NCBI RefSeq assembly: GCF_003584015.1
Contig: NZ_QXFM01000111.1
Location: forward strand, 1-64,000
DNA: 64,000 nucleotides
Source: Aurantiacibacter xanthus
Lineage (GTDB): Bacteria; Pseudomonadota; Alphaproteobacteria; Sphingomonadales; Sphingomonadaceae
Reading direction: 5' to 3'
The notes beneath the pieces are model-generated. The model saw only the letters and a program-made list of their open reading frames with translations, was not told the DNA's origin and made no database searches. Shown piece by piece: positions 52,435 to 64,000 of this stretch. The position numbers and the translations under genes are program-made. The number at the start of each line of letters is the position of its first letter. The first letter of the stretch is position 1.

Positions 52435-53792
52435 AGCGTGGTCACGATCTGTCCGGCGTCATGAAGTTCGCCACCTCGCCGGCCTGGGGCGAGCATCTGG
52501 GCGAGGCGCTCGGCGATCATCTCGGTCTGGCGATGGAGGAGTTCGACTTCGAAGCGGACGAGCTGGCAGACATCGTCGGCGATCATTGGGCCGGCGTGTT
52601 GTGGGGATGCGCGTTCGAGGATCTGCTCACGCGCACCATCGAACCCGGGGACCGGAACATTGTTGATGACTATATTCGGCGCCGGGGTTGGAACGAGAGC
52701 GGCTCGACCAAAATCTACCTGCGTGCCCTTCGATCGTCGGTGATGAGCCTCTACGAAGTCAGCGAGGTCGAGCCCGGGAGCGGCTTCCTTGTGCGCGACC
52801 TGATCCAGGGCGACGAGCCACTTCGAGTATCCGAGCGCAGCGCCTCGCAGACGCTGAAGCAATGGGACAGGATCGGTGCCCGCGTCGTGCAGGTCGGAGG
52901 CAAGCACCTCCTGTCGGGCGGCGTGCTGTCGTTCACGATGGAGGCGGCCGAGGCGCTCGTCGCCGATCTGCGGCGCTCGAAGGGCAAGCGCAGCCCGCGC
53001 ACCGCGTTGAACCTAGACGCCGACGATCTTGCTGCGCTTCCAGCCCTCATCAGCATGGCATGGCTGTTCGATGTCGTTCCCAAGACCATGGGACCGGCGT
53101 CGATCCCTACGCTGCACAACAGTGATGGCGAGGAAGTGGTGTTCCACCGCGTGCGCTTTCCCTTCGCACGCGGCGTGACCCAGGCGCTGGTCGGTGAGCG
53201 GCTCGATACTATCCCTGCGCTTCAGCGGGAAACCACGCACTTCTGGAACTGGCTGGGCGAGGAACCGAACGGAATAGCGAAGAGCACCGGGCGTATGGCG
53301 TGGGGTGTGACGATGGCGGACGGCACCCCGGTGCTCGGCAATGTCGAATTGAAAGGCCGCGCCCTGATTCTCGCCGTCACCTCGGCCGAGCGGGCGAAAC
53401 GCGGCACCGCGCTCATGACCGATGCGCTAGCCGGGTTGGTCGGCTCGCCGCTGACCACGATCGAGACGGTCGAACAGGCCATGGCGGCGCGGGCCGAGGG
53501 ACTGACAATGTCCGAACCGGCACCCGCCATTGCGCCAGAGGTGGCAACCCCGCTCATCCATGCCATGCTCGACCGTCAGTACCGCGCGACGCTCGATGAA
53601 CCCATCGGCATACTCGGCGACATCACCCCGCGCGCAGCCGTTCAAACGGCCGCAGGCCGGCACCGAGTAGCCGGGTGGCTCAAGCATCTCGAAAACCGCA
53701 GCAGCAGCCAACTCGACGCGAACGACCCGATGGCCACCTACGACTTCACCTGGATGTGGCGCGAACTTGGCATCGAGAACCTGCGCAAATAG
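52431..53792 (+). CDS. transposon passenger protein of unknown function, MbcA/ParS-like C-terminus
   Basis: A 453-residue protein translationally coupled to tnpR (ATGA). The N-terminus is acidic and helical (EFDFEADELADIVGDHWAGV). The middle contains LPALISMAWLFDVVPKTMGP. The C-terminal 70 residues (LDEPIGILGDITPRAAVQTA, then AGRHRVAGWLKHLE) resemble the toxin-binding MbcA/ParS/Xre antitoxin pattern (W...P...LGG.TP..A). Similar long proteins annotated only as plasmid or SEC-C-type hypotheticals are seen beside Tn3 resolvases. The gene is intact. Regulation of, or protection against, something brought by the element is possible; nothing is proven. Confidence 0.6.
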   Translation: MKRGHDLSGVMKFATSPAWGEHLGEALGDHLGLAMEEFDFEADELADIVGDHWAGVLWGCAFEDLLTRTIEPGDRNIVDDYIRRRGWNESGSTKIYLRALRSSVMSLYEVSEVEPGSGFLVRDLIQGDEPLRVSERSASQTLKQWDRIGARVVQVGGKHLLSGGVLSFTMEAAEALVADLRRSKGKRSPRTALNLDADDLAALPALISMAWLFDVVPKTMGPASIPTLHNSDGEEVVFHRVRFPFARGVTQALVGERLDTIPALQRETTHFWNWLGEEPNGIAKSTGRMAWGVTMADGTPVLGNVELKGRALILAVTSAERAKRGTALMTDALAGLVGSPLTTIETVEQAMAARAEGLTMSEPAPAIAPEVATPLIHAMLDRQYRATLDEPIGILGDITPRAAVQTAAGRHRVAGWLKHLENRSSSQLDANDPMATYDFTWMWRELGIENLRK

Positions 53793-53816
53793 TTGGCTAC
53801 CCCTGACGTCGATGCC

Positions 53817-53852
53817 TACCGTGAATCTGTGTCCCTACAATGCACAGGGGCC
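53817..53852 (-). repeat. right terminal inverted repeat of outer Tn3-family element
   Basis: Minus-strand reading GGCCCCTGTGCATTGTAGGG ... CACAGATTCACGGTA, matching the left end with three mismatches. AATTC follows at 53853-53857. Confidence 0.9.
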
Positions 53853-53993
53853 AATTCGTTGATGACTTTGACGGGATCGGTCCGGGTAAGCAGCCGATGG
53901 AGTGCATTCACGCGATCGCGTTTGCATAGCTGAGGGCCTCAGGCTCCTTTGCCTATCCATTCATCTTTGTGAATGGCAAGACTTCGAGAAGCG

Positions 53994-55921
<1,928 letters not shown>

Positions 55922-55929
<8 letters not shown>

Positions 55930-56596
55930 ATTTCAGCCCCATCTCGGCAAGGCGGCCGCGCATCTCGTATATGTCTAGACCGAGCTCGCCCGAGGCGAGC
56001 CGCTGACGTTTGGCCTCCTCATTGGCTTCGCGCGTCTGGGCCATTTTCAATACTGCGGCGGCATCGGCTCGCGGCACGACGCACACGCCGTCGTCGTCGG
56101 CGATGACGACGTCTCCGGGATTGACCAGAGCATTGGCGCAGACCACCGGGACGTTTACTGAACCCAGCGTCGCCTTGACCGTGCCCTGCGCATGAACCGC
56201 CTTTGACCAGACCGGGAAGTTCATCTGGGTGAGATCGCGCACGTCGCGCACGCCGGCGTCGATGATGAGGCCGCGGCAGCCCCGCGCCTGCGCCGAGGTC
56301 GCCAGCAGGTCGCCGAAATAGCCGTCGGTGCAGGGGCTGGTCGGCGCCAGCACGAGAACGTCCCCCGCCTGAAGCTGCTCGATCGCGACATGCACCATCC
56401 AGTTATCGCCCGGGGGCGCCGAGATGGTGACCGCGCTGCCCGCGATGCGCGCGCCTGCGTAAATGGGACGCATATGCGGCGCCATCAGCCCGGTGCGGCC
56501 CTGCGCCTCATGGACGGTCGCAACCCCGCACAGGGCCAGACCGTCAACCACGGATGCTTCCGCACGCTCGATCGACTGAACGACGATACCGGACAA
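55922..56596 (-). CDS. ligK: 4-carboxy-4-hydroxy-2-oxoadipate aldolase
   Basis: 224 residues from a TTG start at 56596 with AAGGAG 8 bp upstream, a better start than the distant ATG at 56638 and close to the family length (about 228). It is a RraA-like class II pyruvate aldolase with [20 protein letters not shown] and the metal/substrate motif [13 protein letters not shown] (Asp, Arg, Asp). It splits 4-carboxy-4-hydroxy-2-oxoadipate into pyruvate and oxaloacetate, the last step of protocatechuate 4,5-cleavage. It is the first gene of the ligK-ligU-ligI operon, divergent from the LysR gene. Confidence 0.9.
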
Positions 56597-56699
56597 GGTG
56601 TTTCTCCTTTGACAGAACAGTCGAAAGAATGACCCCATGGCGCGCCAAGCCGCAAATGGGTTCTATGCCTGTCTGATAAGAATTTGCTAAGTCACGTCC
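56597..56699. promoter_or_regulatory. divergent lig operator/promoter region
   Basis: 103 bp between ligK and the LysR-type gene. TTCTATGCCTGTCTGATAAGAA (56661-56682, broken here into a dyad with TTCT and AAGAA arms) is a candidate LysR-type box, with another A/T-rich stretch TTTGCTAAG following. LigR-type proteins activate such divergent operons in response to protocatechuate or gallate. Confidence 0.5.
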
Positions 56700-57869
56700 A
56701 TGGAACGGTTCAACGTCAATCTCCGCCACCTGCGCGCTTTCCTTGCGATCATGGAGACGGGCAGCGTCACGGCCGCCGCACGCGCCGTCCATCTTACGCA
56801 GCCCGCCGTCACGCAGGGCATCGCAAAGCTCGAGCGGCGGTTCGAAGCGTCGCTGTTCGAGCGGCAACCTGGCCAGATGATACCCACGCCGGCGGCGGAG
56901 CTTCTGGCATATCGCGCCGCGCCGATCATGCGGCTCGTGGGACAAGCGCGGGCTACCGCAGCGCAGGTGTCCGCTTTCCTCGCGCTCGCGCGCGCCGGCG
57001 GCTACGCGGGCGCGGCCACGGCCATGGATTTGAGCGAGGCGTCGGTGCACCGTGCCGTCAGCGATCTTTCGCTTGCCTTAGGACAGACCCTCGTCGAGCG
57101 GCGGGGAAGGGGGGTAGTTCTCACGGCGCGGGGGTTTGCGCTTGCCCGTAACTTCCGGTTGGCGCTGGCGGAACTGCGTTCGGCCGACGTGGAATTGGCG
57201 GCTCTGCGGGGACAGGAGACCGGACGGATCACGATCGGGGCGATGCCACTGTCACGCGCCCGCGTCCTGCCCAGCGCGATCGCGGCCTTTCATCGCGTTA
57301 AGTCCGACATAGACGTGGTGGTTGTCGAGGGATCCTACGCTGAGCTTGCGGGGCCTCTGCATGACGGTGAGATCGACATGATGGTCGGCGCCGTCAGGCC
57401 GCGGGTTTCGGCGGACATCACGCAAACGGCCTTGTTCGACGATCCGCTTATTGTTCTTGCCGCAGCCCATCATCCGCTCGCAAGAGCAGCGGAAGCGCCA
57501 ACTATCGCCGACCTGGCGCGCTTCCCCTGGATTGTCGCGGCCGCAGGCACGCCGCTGCGGAACCATTGGCGGTCGATATTCGAGACAGCGGGCGTAGAGC
57601 CCCCTCGCGTTCCCATCGAATGCGGATCCGTGATGATGGTGAGGCAGATTCTTATTGAAAGCGATTTCCTGACCTTGCTGTCTCCCGACCAGGTCAGCGT
57701 AGAACTCGAAGCAGGTTGGCTCGTGAAGATAGAGAGCGCGGCATCGCTCCCGTCACGCACCATCGGCCTTACGCTCCGCGCGGATTGGCGCCCCACGCCA
57801 GCCCAGGCCACGATGATCAACCTGATCGAGGGACAGGCCAGATTGCTAGGCGATCACGAGACTTCGTAA
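56700..57869 (+). CDS. ligR: LysR-type regulator with two helix-turn-helix units, LigR-like
   Basis: 389 residues, about 90 more than a typical LysR protein. The first HTH is at about 22-52 (GSVTAAARAVHLTQPAVTQG, then IAKLERRFEASLFER). A second HTH-like unit lies at about 98-135 (GYAGAATAMDLSEASVHRAV, then SDLSLALGQTLVERR, VLTARG). The effector domain (from about 165) has RITIGAMPLSRARVLPSAIA and VVVEGSYAELAGPLHDGEID. It is divergent from ligK-ligU-ligI and upstream of the ligJABC genes, so it probably controls both. The tandem HTH arrangement is known for some sphingomonad LysR proteins. Confidence 0.8.
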   Translation: MERFNVNLRHLRAFLAIMETGSVTAAARAVHLTQPAVTQGIAKLERRFEASLFERQPGQMIPTPAAELLAYRAAPIMRLVGQARATAAQVSAFLALARAGGYAGAATAMDLSEASVHRAVSDLSLALGQTLVERRGRGVVLTARGFALARNFRLALAELRSADVELAALRGQETGRITIGAMPLSRARVLPSAIAAFHRVKSDIDVVVVEGSYAELAGPLHDGEIDMMVGAVRPRVSADITQTALFDDPLIVLAAAHHPLARAAEAPTIADLARFPWIVAAAGTPLRNHWRSIFETAGVEPPRVPIECGSVMMVRQILIESDFLTLLSPDQVSVELEAGWLVKIESAASLPSRTIGLTLRADWRPTPAQATMINLIEGQARLLGDHETS

Positions 57870-57933
57870 ATTCTAATGAAACGAGAGCCAATCCGATTGG
57901 CCGCGCCGCTGGCGTCGGCACTAGAGTTGGCCC

Positions 57934-58815
57934 ATGGATCAGCATGGCGTCACCGTCATTGGTTTTGGAGAAGCAGGCCGCAGCTTTGCGAAAGCTGGAC
58001 TGTGGTTTGCCTCCGCGCGCGTCTTCGATGTGGCGACCGATGACCCGGTCCACGCGAACGACAAGCGCGTCGACTATGCGGTAGCGGGCATCAGGGGATG
58101 CAATACGCTGGCCGAGGCGGTCGCAGGCGCGAGGCTGGTGCTGTCTCTGGTCACGGCCGATCAGGCACTGGCCGCCGCACGCGCGGTCGCGCCGCTAATC
58201 GAGAGCGGCGCCATTTTCTGCGACATGAACAGTGTTGCGCCTGCTACCAAGCGGAGCGCTGCTGAGGCGGTCGAAGGCGCCGGCGGTCGTTATGTCGACG
58301 TAGCAATCATGTCTCCCGTCGAGCCGGGGAGGCTCGGCGCGCCGCTGCTGCTGAGTGGGGCGGCAGCGGATCAGGCGGCAACCGCCCTCGCAGGGCTTGG
58401 CTTCACCAACATCCGGGTGGTGGGCGAGGAGATCGGTCAGGCCTCCGCAATTAAGATGATCCGCTCGGTAATGGTCAAGGGTATCGAGGCGCTGACCGCC
58501 GAATGCGTTCTGGCGGCGGAGGAAGCCGGAGTCACCGCGGAAGTGCTCGGTTCGCTCGGCCCCGACTGGGAAACCAAGGCCGACTATAATCTCGACCGAA
58601 TGATGATCCACGGCCTGCGCCGCGCCGCGGAGATGGAGGAGGTGGCCGCCACGCTGGATGCCTTGGGCACGGGCAGCGGAATGACCCAGGCAGCCATCGC
58701 GCTGCACCGGCGCATCGGCCTGCTCGACATTGTCATGCCGCCCGAGGGCCTGACGGCCAAGATCGACCGCATCGCAAGCGAGATGGACAAGGACGGAAAG
58801 GCAAATGCCGCATGA
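57934..58815 (+). CDS. NAD(P)-binding protein with DUF1932 C-terminal domain
   Basis: A 293-residue protein. The Rossmann part starts VTVIGFGEAGRSFAKAGLWF and contains ARLVLSLVTADQALAAARAV and CDMNSVAPATKRSAAEAVEG. The C-terminal half (about 190-265) is the DUF1932/6-phosphogluconate dehydrogenase-like helical domain, with KMIRSVMVKGIEALTAECVL containing the conserved Lys. It is the first gene of the ligJABC operon (4-bp overlap with ligJ). The substrate is unknown; reduction or oxidation of a hydroxy acid on or near the protocatechuate pathway is likely, judging by context. Confidence 0.8.
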   Translation: MDQHGVTVIGFGEAGRSFAKAGLWFASARVFDVATDDPVHANDKRVDYAVAGIRGCNTLAEAVAGARLVLSLVTADQALAAARAVAPLIESGAIFCDMNSVAPATKRSAAEAVEGAGGRYVDVAIMSPVEPGRLGAPLLLSGAAADQAATALAGLGFTNIRVVGEEIGQASAIKMIRSVMVKGIEALTAECVLAAEEAGVTAEVLGSLGPDWETKADYNLDRMMIHGLRRAAEMEEVAATLDALGTGSGMTQAAIALHRRIGLLDIVMPPEGLTAKIDRIASEMDKDGKANAA

Positions 58816-59833
58816 CGCTGATTATCGACTGCCACGGCCATTACACGGTGCTTCCCAAGGGGCACGACGCCTGGCGCGAAGAACAGAAGGCCGCATTCAA
58901 GGCCGGAACGCCCTGTCCGCCCTATCCCGATATTTCCGACGATGAGATTCGCGAGACGATCGAGGCGAACCAGCTCCGCCTCATCAAGGAGCGTGGCGCG
59001 GACCTCACCATCTTCTCTCCCCGCGCCTCGGCCATGGCGCCGCATGTCGGCGACGAGGCAGTGGCGAAGGAATGGGCGATCCGCTGCAACGACCTGATCG
59101 CCCGCGTGGTCGGCCTGTTCCCCGAAACCTTCGTCGGCGTGTGCATGCTGCCGCAGAGCCCCAAGGCAGACATGGCCAACTCGATCGCCGAGCTGGAACG
59201 TTGCGTGACGGAGTTGGGCTTCATTGGCTGCAACCTGAACCCCGATCCGGGCGGCGGTCACTTCACCCATCCGCCGCTGACCGACCGCTACTGGTATCCG
59301 TTCTACGAGAAGATGGTGGAGCTGGACGTGCCGGCGATGATCCACGTCTCGGGAAGCTGCAACCCGGCGATGCACGCCACGGGCGGCTATTACATCGCGG
59401 CCGACACGGTGGCCTTCATGCAATTGCTGGAAGGGGACCTGTTCAAGGACTTCCCGACCCTGCGCCTCATCATCCCGCATGGCGGCGGCGCGGTGCCCTA
59501 TCATTGGGGCCGCTACCGGGGCCTCGCCGACATGCTGAAGAAGCCGTCGCTCGACACCCATCTGATGAACAACATCTTCTTCGACACCTGCGTCTATCAC
59601 CAGCCGGGCATCGACCTGATGGCGGACGTGATCGAGAACAAGAACATCCTGTTCGGCAGCGAGATGGTGGGTGCGGTGCGGGGAATCGACCCGACCACCG
59701 GCCATTACTTCGATGACACCAAGCGTTACATCGACGCGCTCGAGATCAACGAGGCGGAGCGCCACGCGATCTTCGAAGGCAATGCGCGCCGTGTTTTCCC
59801 GAGGCTCGACCGACAGTTGAAGGAGAGGGGGCT

Positions 59834-59837
<4 letters not shown>
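58812..59837 (+). CDS. ligJ: 4-oxalomesaconate hydratase
   Basis: A 341-residue amidohydrolase-superfamily protein. It starts IIDCHGHYTVLPKGHDAWRE, with the metal-binding His-x-His; FSPRASAMAPHVGD, LIIPHGGGAVPYHWGRYRGL and NILFGSEMVGAVRGIDPTTG are the conserved LigJ segments. It hydrates the tautomerised 4-oxalomesaconate to 4-carboxy-4-hydroxy-2-oxoadipate. ATGA overlaps at both ends link it with the DUF1932 gene and ligA. The length and motifs are as in SYK-6 LigJ. Confidence 0.93.
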
Positions 59838-61083
<1,246 letters not shown>

Positions 61084-61104
61084 CCCCTGACAAGGAGACC
61101 TCTC

Positions 61105-62061
61105 ATGCGCATTGCCATGGCCGGTGCCGGCGCCTTTGGTGAAAAGCACCTCGACGGCCTGAAGAATATCGACGGCGTCACCGTTACCTCGCTCGTCGGT
61201 CGTGAGCTCGCGCCAACCAGGGTGGTCGCCGAGAAATACGGCATCGGTCACGTCACGACGGATCTGGATGAAACTTTGGCTCGCGATGATGTCGACGCTG
61301 TCATCCTGGCCACGCCGACGCAGATGCACGCCGCGCAGGCCATTGCCTGCATGGAGGCGGGCAAGCATGTCGAGGTGGAGATTCCGCTGGCCGACAGTTG
61401 GGCCGATGCGCAAGCGGTGCTGGCGAAACAGAAGGAAACCGGCCTCGTTTGCATGGTCGGGCACACGCGCCGCTTCAACCCGTCGCATCAATATGTGCAT
61501 AAGCGTATCAGGGCAGGGGAGCTGAACGTCCAGCAGATGGATGTTCAGACCTATTTCTTCCGCCGCACGAACATCAACGCCAAGGGCGAACCCCGCAGCT
61601 GGACGGACCATCTGCTGTGGCACCATGCCGCGCATACGGTCGACCTGTTCGCCTATCAGGCGGGAAAGATCGTCGAGGCCCATGCCATGCAGGGACCGGT
61701 CCACCCCGAACTGGGCATCGCCATGGACATGTCGATCCAGCTCAAGAGCGAGACGGGCGCGCTCTGCACCCTTTCGCTGAGTTTCAACAACGATGGGCCG
61801 CTTGGCACCTATTTTCGATATATCTGTGACAACGGCACCTACATCGCGCGATACGATGATCTGGTGAACGGCAGAGAGGAGGCGATCGACGTCTCGAATG
61901 TCGACGTCTCCATGAACGGGATTGAGCTGCAGGATCGCGAATTCATCGCAGCGATCCGCGAAGGGCGCGAGCCGAACAGCTCGGTCGGGCAGGTTTTTGA
62001 TTGCTATCGTGTGCTCGGAGAACTCGCCGACAGCTTTGAAAAGCGAGACGGATGGTCGTGA
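61105..62061 (+). CDS. ligC: 4-carboxy-2-hydroxymuconate-6-semialdehyde dehydrogenase
   Basis: A 318-residue Gfo/Idh/MocA-family oxidoreductase. The N-terminal NADP-binding loop is RIAMAGAGAFGEKHLDGLKN; KHVEVEIPLADSW has the EKP-like segment, and GHTRRFNPSHQYVHKRIRAG is typical of LigC. It oxidises the hemiacetal of the ring-cleavage product to 2-pyrone-4,6-dicarboxylate, the substrate of LigI at 54 kb. A good AAGGAG lies before the ATG. It overlaps the aldo/keto reductase gene by 10 bp. Confidence 0.92.
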   Translation: MRIAMAGAGAFGEKHLDGLKNIDGVTVTSLVGRELAPTRVVAEKYGIGHVTTDLDETLARDDVDAVILATPTQMHAAQAIACMEAGKHVEVEIPLADSWADAQAVLAKQKETGLVCMVGHTRRFNPSHQYVHKRIRAGELNVQQMDVQTYFFRRTNINAKGEPRSWTDHLLWHHAAHTVDLFAYQAGKIVEAHAMQGPVHPELGIAMDMSIQLKSETGALCTLSLSFNNDGPLGTYFRYICDNGTYIARYDDLVNGREEAIDVSNVDVSMNGIELQDREFIAAIREGREPNSSVGQVFDCYRVLGELADSFEKRDGWS

Positions 62062-63044
62062 AACGACCATTGGTGGGCCGGTCGATCTCGCCGATCGGCC
62101 TCGGCTGCATGAACCTTAGCTGGGCCTATGCGGCACCGCCAACACAGGAGGACTCCGCGCGGTTGCTCAATCGGGCGCTCGACCTTGGCTACGAGCATCT
62201 CGACACCGCGCGGCTTTACGCGAATGGCGGTAACGAGACGCTGCTTGGCGAGGCGCTGAAAGGACGGCGCGCGGAGTTCTTCCTCGCATCAAAGACCGGG
62301 CTATTCGCCGAAGGGACCAAACGCTGGGTCGATTGCAGCCCCGCAACGATCAGGCGCAGCTGCGAAGAAAGCCTGAAGGCGCTCCGGACCGACTTTATCG
62401 ACCTCTACTACCTGCACCGTCGCGATTTCACCGTCCCAATCGAGGAATGGGCGGGCGCGATGGGTGAACTCGTTCGCGAGGGCAAGATCGGCGGTTACGG
62501 CCTCTCGGAGATGAGCGCCGAAACGCTCCGCACAGCCCACGCAGTGCATCCGGTGGCGGCCGTGCAGGTTGAATACTCGCTGTGGACCCGCAATCCTGAG
62601 ATCGCCATGCTGTCCGCATCGCGCGAGCTTGGCGTTGCCCTCGTCGCTTTTTCACCGCTTGGGCGTGGCGTCTTCGCCAACGGCGTGCGCGATCCATCCA
62701 CGCTCGGCGAGCACGATATCCGCCGCGGTCATCCGCGCTTCAGTGCCCAGAACTGGCCCATAAATCTCTCGCTGGCGGAAAGCTTCAATCTCGTCGCCGC
62801 CAGACAAGGGGTATCGCCAGCCCAGTTGGCGCTGGCGTGGGTCCTCTCGCGGGGAGAGCATGTTCACGCCATTCCCGGCACTTCCAAGCTGGAACATCTC
62901 GGGGAAAATATTGGGCGGCCGGGCTGGCGTCCCGATCAGGCCGTTCTCGACGAGCTGGACGGGCTGATCAACCAGCGGACGGTGGCAGGCCCTCGCTATC
63001 CAGACGCGATGCAAAAGACCATGGATTCGGAAGATTTCAATTAG
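62052..63044 (+). CDS. aldo/keto reductase
   Basis: A 330-residue NADPH-dependent TIM-barrel reductase. It starts SISPIGLGCMNLSWAYAAPP. The catalytic tetrad is visible as Asp and Tyr in DTARLYANGGNE, Lys in FLASKTGLF and His in DLYYLHRRDF. The late VHAIPGTSKLEHLGENIG is the cofactor-binding stretch. Family members with the same arrangement accept aldehydes or ketones. Its place at the end of ligJABC suggests action on a side product or on an aromatic aldehyde, but the substrate is unknown. It is not part of the canonical SYK-6 lig set. Confidence 0.82.
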   Translation: MVVKRPLVGRSISPIGLGCMNLSWAYAAPPTQEDSARLLNRALDLGYEHLDTARLYANGGNETLLGEALKGRRAEFFLASKTGLFAEGTKRWVDCSPATIRRSCEESLKALRTDFIDLYYLHRRDFTVPIEEWAGAMGELVREGKIGGYGLSEMSAETLRTAHAVHPVAAVQVEYSLWTRNPEIAMLSASRELGVALVAFSPLGRGVFANGVRDPSTLGEHDIRRGHPRFSAQNWPINLSLAESFNLVAARQGVSPAQLALAWVLSRGEHVHAIPGTSKLEHLGENIGRPGWRPDQAVLDELDGLINQRTVAGPRYPDAMQKTMDSEDFN

Positions 63045-63152
63045 ATTTCGCTTCTCGAGGAAGGTCGTCGTTTTGCGGCAAGGCCATCGAACCGAGACGG
63101 TGTCCAATTGTCCGCCAATCCGCCTGCGAGCACCATAGGAGAAGAAATCCCT

Positions 63153-64000
63153 GTGTCTGAACTTCAGTCAACCGACGAAAAACCTGCACGACGCCGATCT
63201 CGCAAGAATTTCCTCCCGTCGCCCTCGTCGTCCAACCAGGAAGATCTCCCGCCTGTTGCACGCTACCAGGCAAGCAAAGAGGAAATGATCGATCTTTATC
63301 GTCAGATGATCCTCATCCGGCGCTTCGAGGAAAGAGCCGGCCAGCTTTACGGCCTCGGCCTCATCGGCGGCTTCTGCCATCTCTATATCGGACAGGAAGC
63401 GGTGGCGGTTGGCCTCCAGTCGGCGATGACGGTGGGCAAGGACAGCGTCATCACCGGCTATCGCGATCATGGCCACATGCTCGCTTACGGCATCGACCCG
63501 AAGGTGATCATGGCCGAATTGACCGGTCGTGCCGCCGGCATCTCGCGCGGCAAGGGTGGCTCGATGCACATGTTCTCGGTCGAGCATGGCTTCTACGGCG
63601 GCCATGGCATAGTCGGCGCGCAGGTCAGTCTCGGCACCGGTTTGGCGTTCAAGCACAAATATACCGGGGATGGCGGAGTCTGCCTGGCCTATTTTGGCGA
63701 CGGCGCGGCCAACCAGGGCCAGGTGTACGAGAGCTTCAACATGGCCGAGCTATGGAAGCTGCCGATCATCTTCGTGATCGAGAACAACCAGTACGCCATG
63801 GGCACCAGCGTCAACCGCGCCTCAGCTGAGGACCAGTTGTATCGCCGGGGCGAGAGCTTCCGCATCCCCGGGATGCAAGTCGACGGCATGGACGTGCTCG
63901 CGGTGCACGGCGCTGCCAAGGTGGCGCTTGAACGAGTGCGGGGAGGCAAGGGGCCGGTGCTCCTGGAACTGAAGACTTACCGCTATCGCGGCCATTCCAT
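63153..64000 (+). CDS. pdhA: pyruvate dehydrogenase E1 component alpha subunit, 3' end outside window
   Basis: Starts at GTG 63153 with AGGAG upstream; about 282 residues are visible. After a 45-residue basic, Ser/Pro-rich leader comes YRQMILIRRFEERAGQLYGL, GGFCHLYIGQEAVAVGLQSA, YRDHGHMLAYG and GRAAGISRGKGGSMHMFSVE. The thiamine diphosphate motif is YFGDGAANQGQVYESFNMAE ending in ENNQYAMGTSVNR. The window ends shortly after RYRGHS, the phosphorylation-loop region. It would oxidise pyruvate, including that from LigK, to acetyl-CoA. It may belong to the chromosomal-type PDH operon or a copy tied to lig. Confidence 0.88.
   Translation, partial: MSELQSTDEKPARRRSRKNFLPSPSSSNQEDLPPVARYQASKEEMIDLYRQMILIRRFEERAGQLYGLGLIGGFCHLYIGQEAVAVGLQSAMTVGKDSVITGYRDHGHMLAYGIDPKVIMAELTGRAAGISRGKGGSMHMFSVEHGFYGGHGIVGAQVSLGTGLAFKHKYTGDGGVCLAYFGDGAANQGQVYESFNMAELWKLPIIFVIENNQYAMGTSVNRASAEDQLYRRGESFRIPGMQVDGMDVLAVHGAAKVALERVRGGKGPVLLELKTYRYRGHS

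Larger units (their letters stand above)
44612..53852. mobile_element. Tn3-family transposon (outer), carrying a nested transposon
   Basis: Bounded by inverted repeats GGCCCCTGTGCATT... (44612-44647 and 53817-53852, 33 of 36 bases identical) and flanked by a 5-bp target duplication AATTC (44607-44611 and 53853-53857). Contents are tnpA (split by the nested element), a divergent tnpR and one passenger gene. Without the nested element and its 5-bp duplication it would be about 5.1 kb. Transposase is broken, so movement would need help in trans. Confidence 0.9.

Overview
The window looks like a piece of a sphingomonad plasmid (Sphingobium, Novosphingobium or Sphingomonas). It has a Rep_3 initiator with G-rich iterons, a ParA module, a complete PRTRC cassette, and two catabolic blocks of a kind known mainly from sphingomonads: lignostilbene-dioxygenase chemistry and the Lig protocatechuate 4,5-cleavage pathway. 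Identifications come from reading motifs by eye; no database search was run.

Layout. (1) 1-354: the end of an IS6-family element, cut by the window edge. (2) 0.4-22 kb: plasmid backbone, almost all on the minus strand. It holds small plasmid-conserved proteins, an orphan N6-methylase-like protein, a 1716-residue methylase-helicase of DarB type, a Mom-like DNA-modification protein, a PemK/Phd-type toxin-antitoxin pair, and the PRTRC genes in the order parB-E-C-(74-aa ORF)-F-B-A-thiF. (3) 22.4-25.7 kb: replication and partition, with 12 direct iterons, repA, one inverted iteron, a small ParA partner, parA and a candidate centromere. (4) 25.7-28 kb: a DUF1612-type protein and a tyrosine recombinase, divergent around a perfect 10-bp dyad. 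(5) 28.8-31.9 kb: pobA, an AraC-type regulator and a TetR regulator. (6) 32.1-32.7 kb: decayed IS110 and IS1182-like remnants. (7) 33.4-44.2 kb: a compact cluster for hydroxylated stilbene or ketone catabolism. (8) 44.6-53.9 kb: a Tn3-family transposon whose tnpA is split by a second, intact Tn3-family transposon; both have target-site duplications. (9) 54-64 kb: the ligI-ligU-ligK operon, divergent from a LysR gene with two apparent HTH units, followed by an NAD-binding protein gene, ligJ, ligA, ligB, ligC, an aldo/keto reductase and the start of a pyruvate dehydrogenase E1-alpha gene.

How the genes fit together (inference). The 33.4-44.2 kb cluster contains a stilbene-cleaving dioxygenase with all four iron histidines and the phenol-binding Tyr/Lys pair, an aromatic aldehyde dehydrogenase, an NTF2/SnoaL-fold protein, a three-subunit biotin-dependent carboxylase, a HAD phosphatase, a BKACE (beta-keto acid cleavage) enzyme and a 4-hydroxybenzoyl-CoA-type thioesterase. 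Cleaving a 4,4'-dihydroxy-alpha-methylstilbene, the known intermediate of bisphenol A degradation, gives 4-hydroxybenzaldehyde and 4-hydroxyacetophenone. This cluster has an enzyme for each: the dehydrogenase for the aldehyde, and carboxylase, then BKACE, then thioesterase for the ketone. Both arms end in 4-hydroxybenzoate. PobA turns that into protocatechuate, and the Lig enzymes at the other end take it to pyruvate and oxaloacetate. The window therefore plausibly encodes a near-complete lower pathway for bisphenol-type or alpha-methylstilbene compounds, assembled between mobile elements. The first oxidation (for example a P450) and an obvious acetophenone kinase are not in this window.
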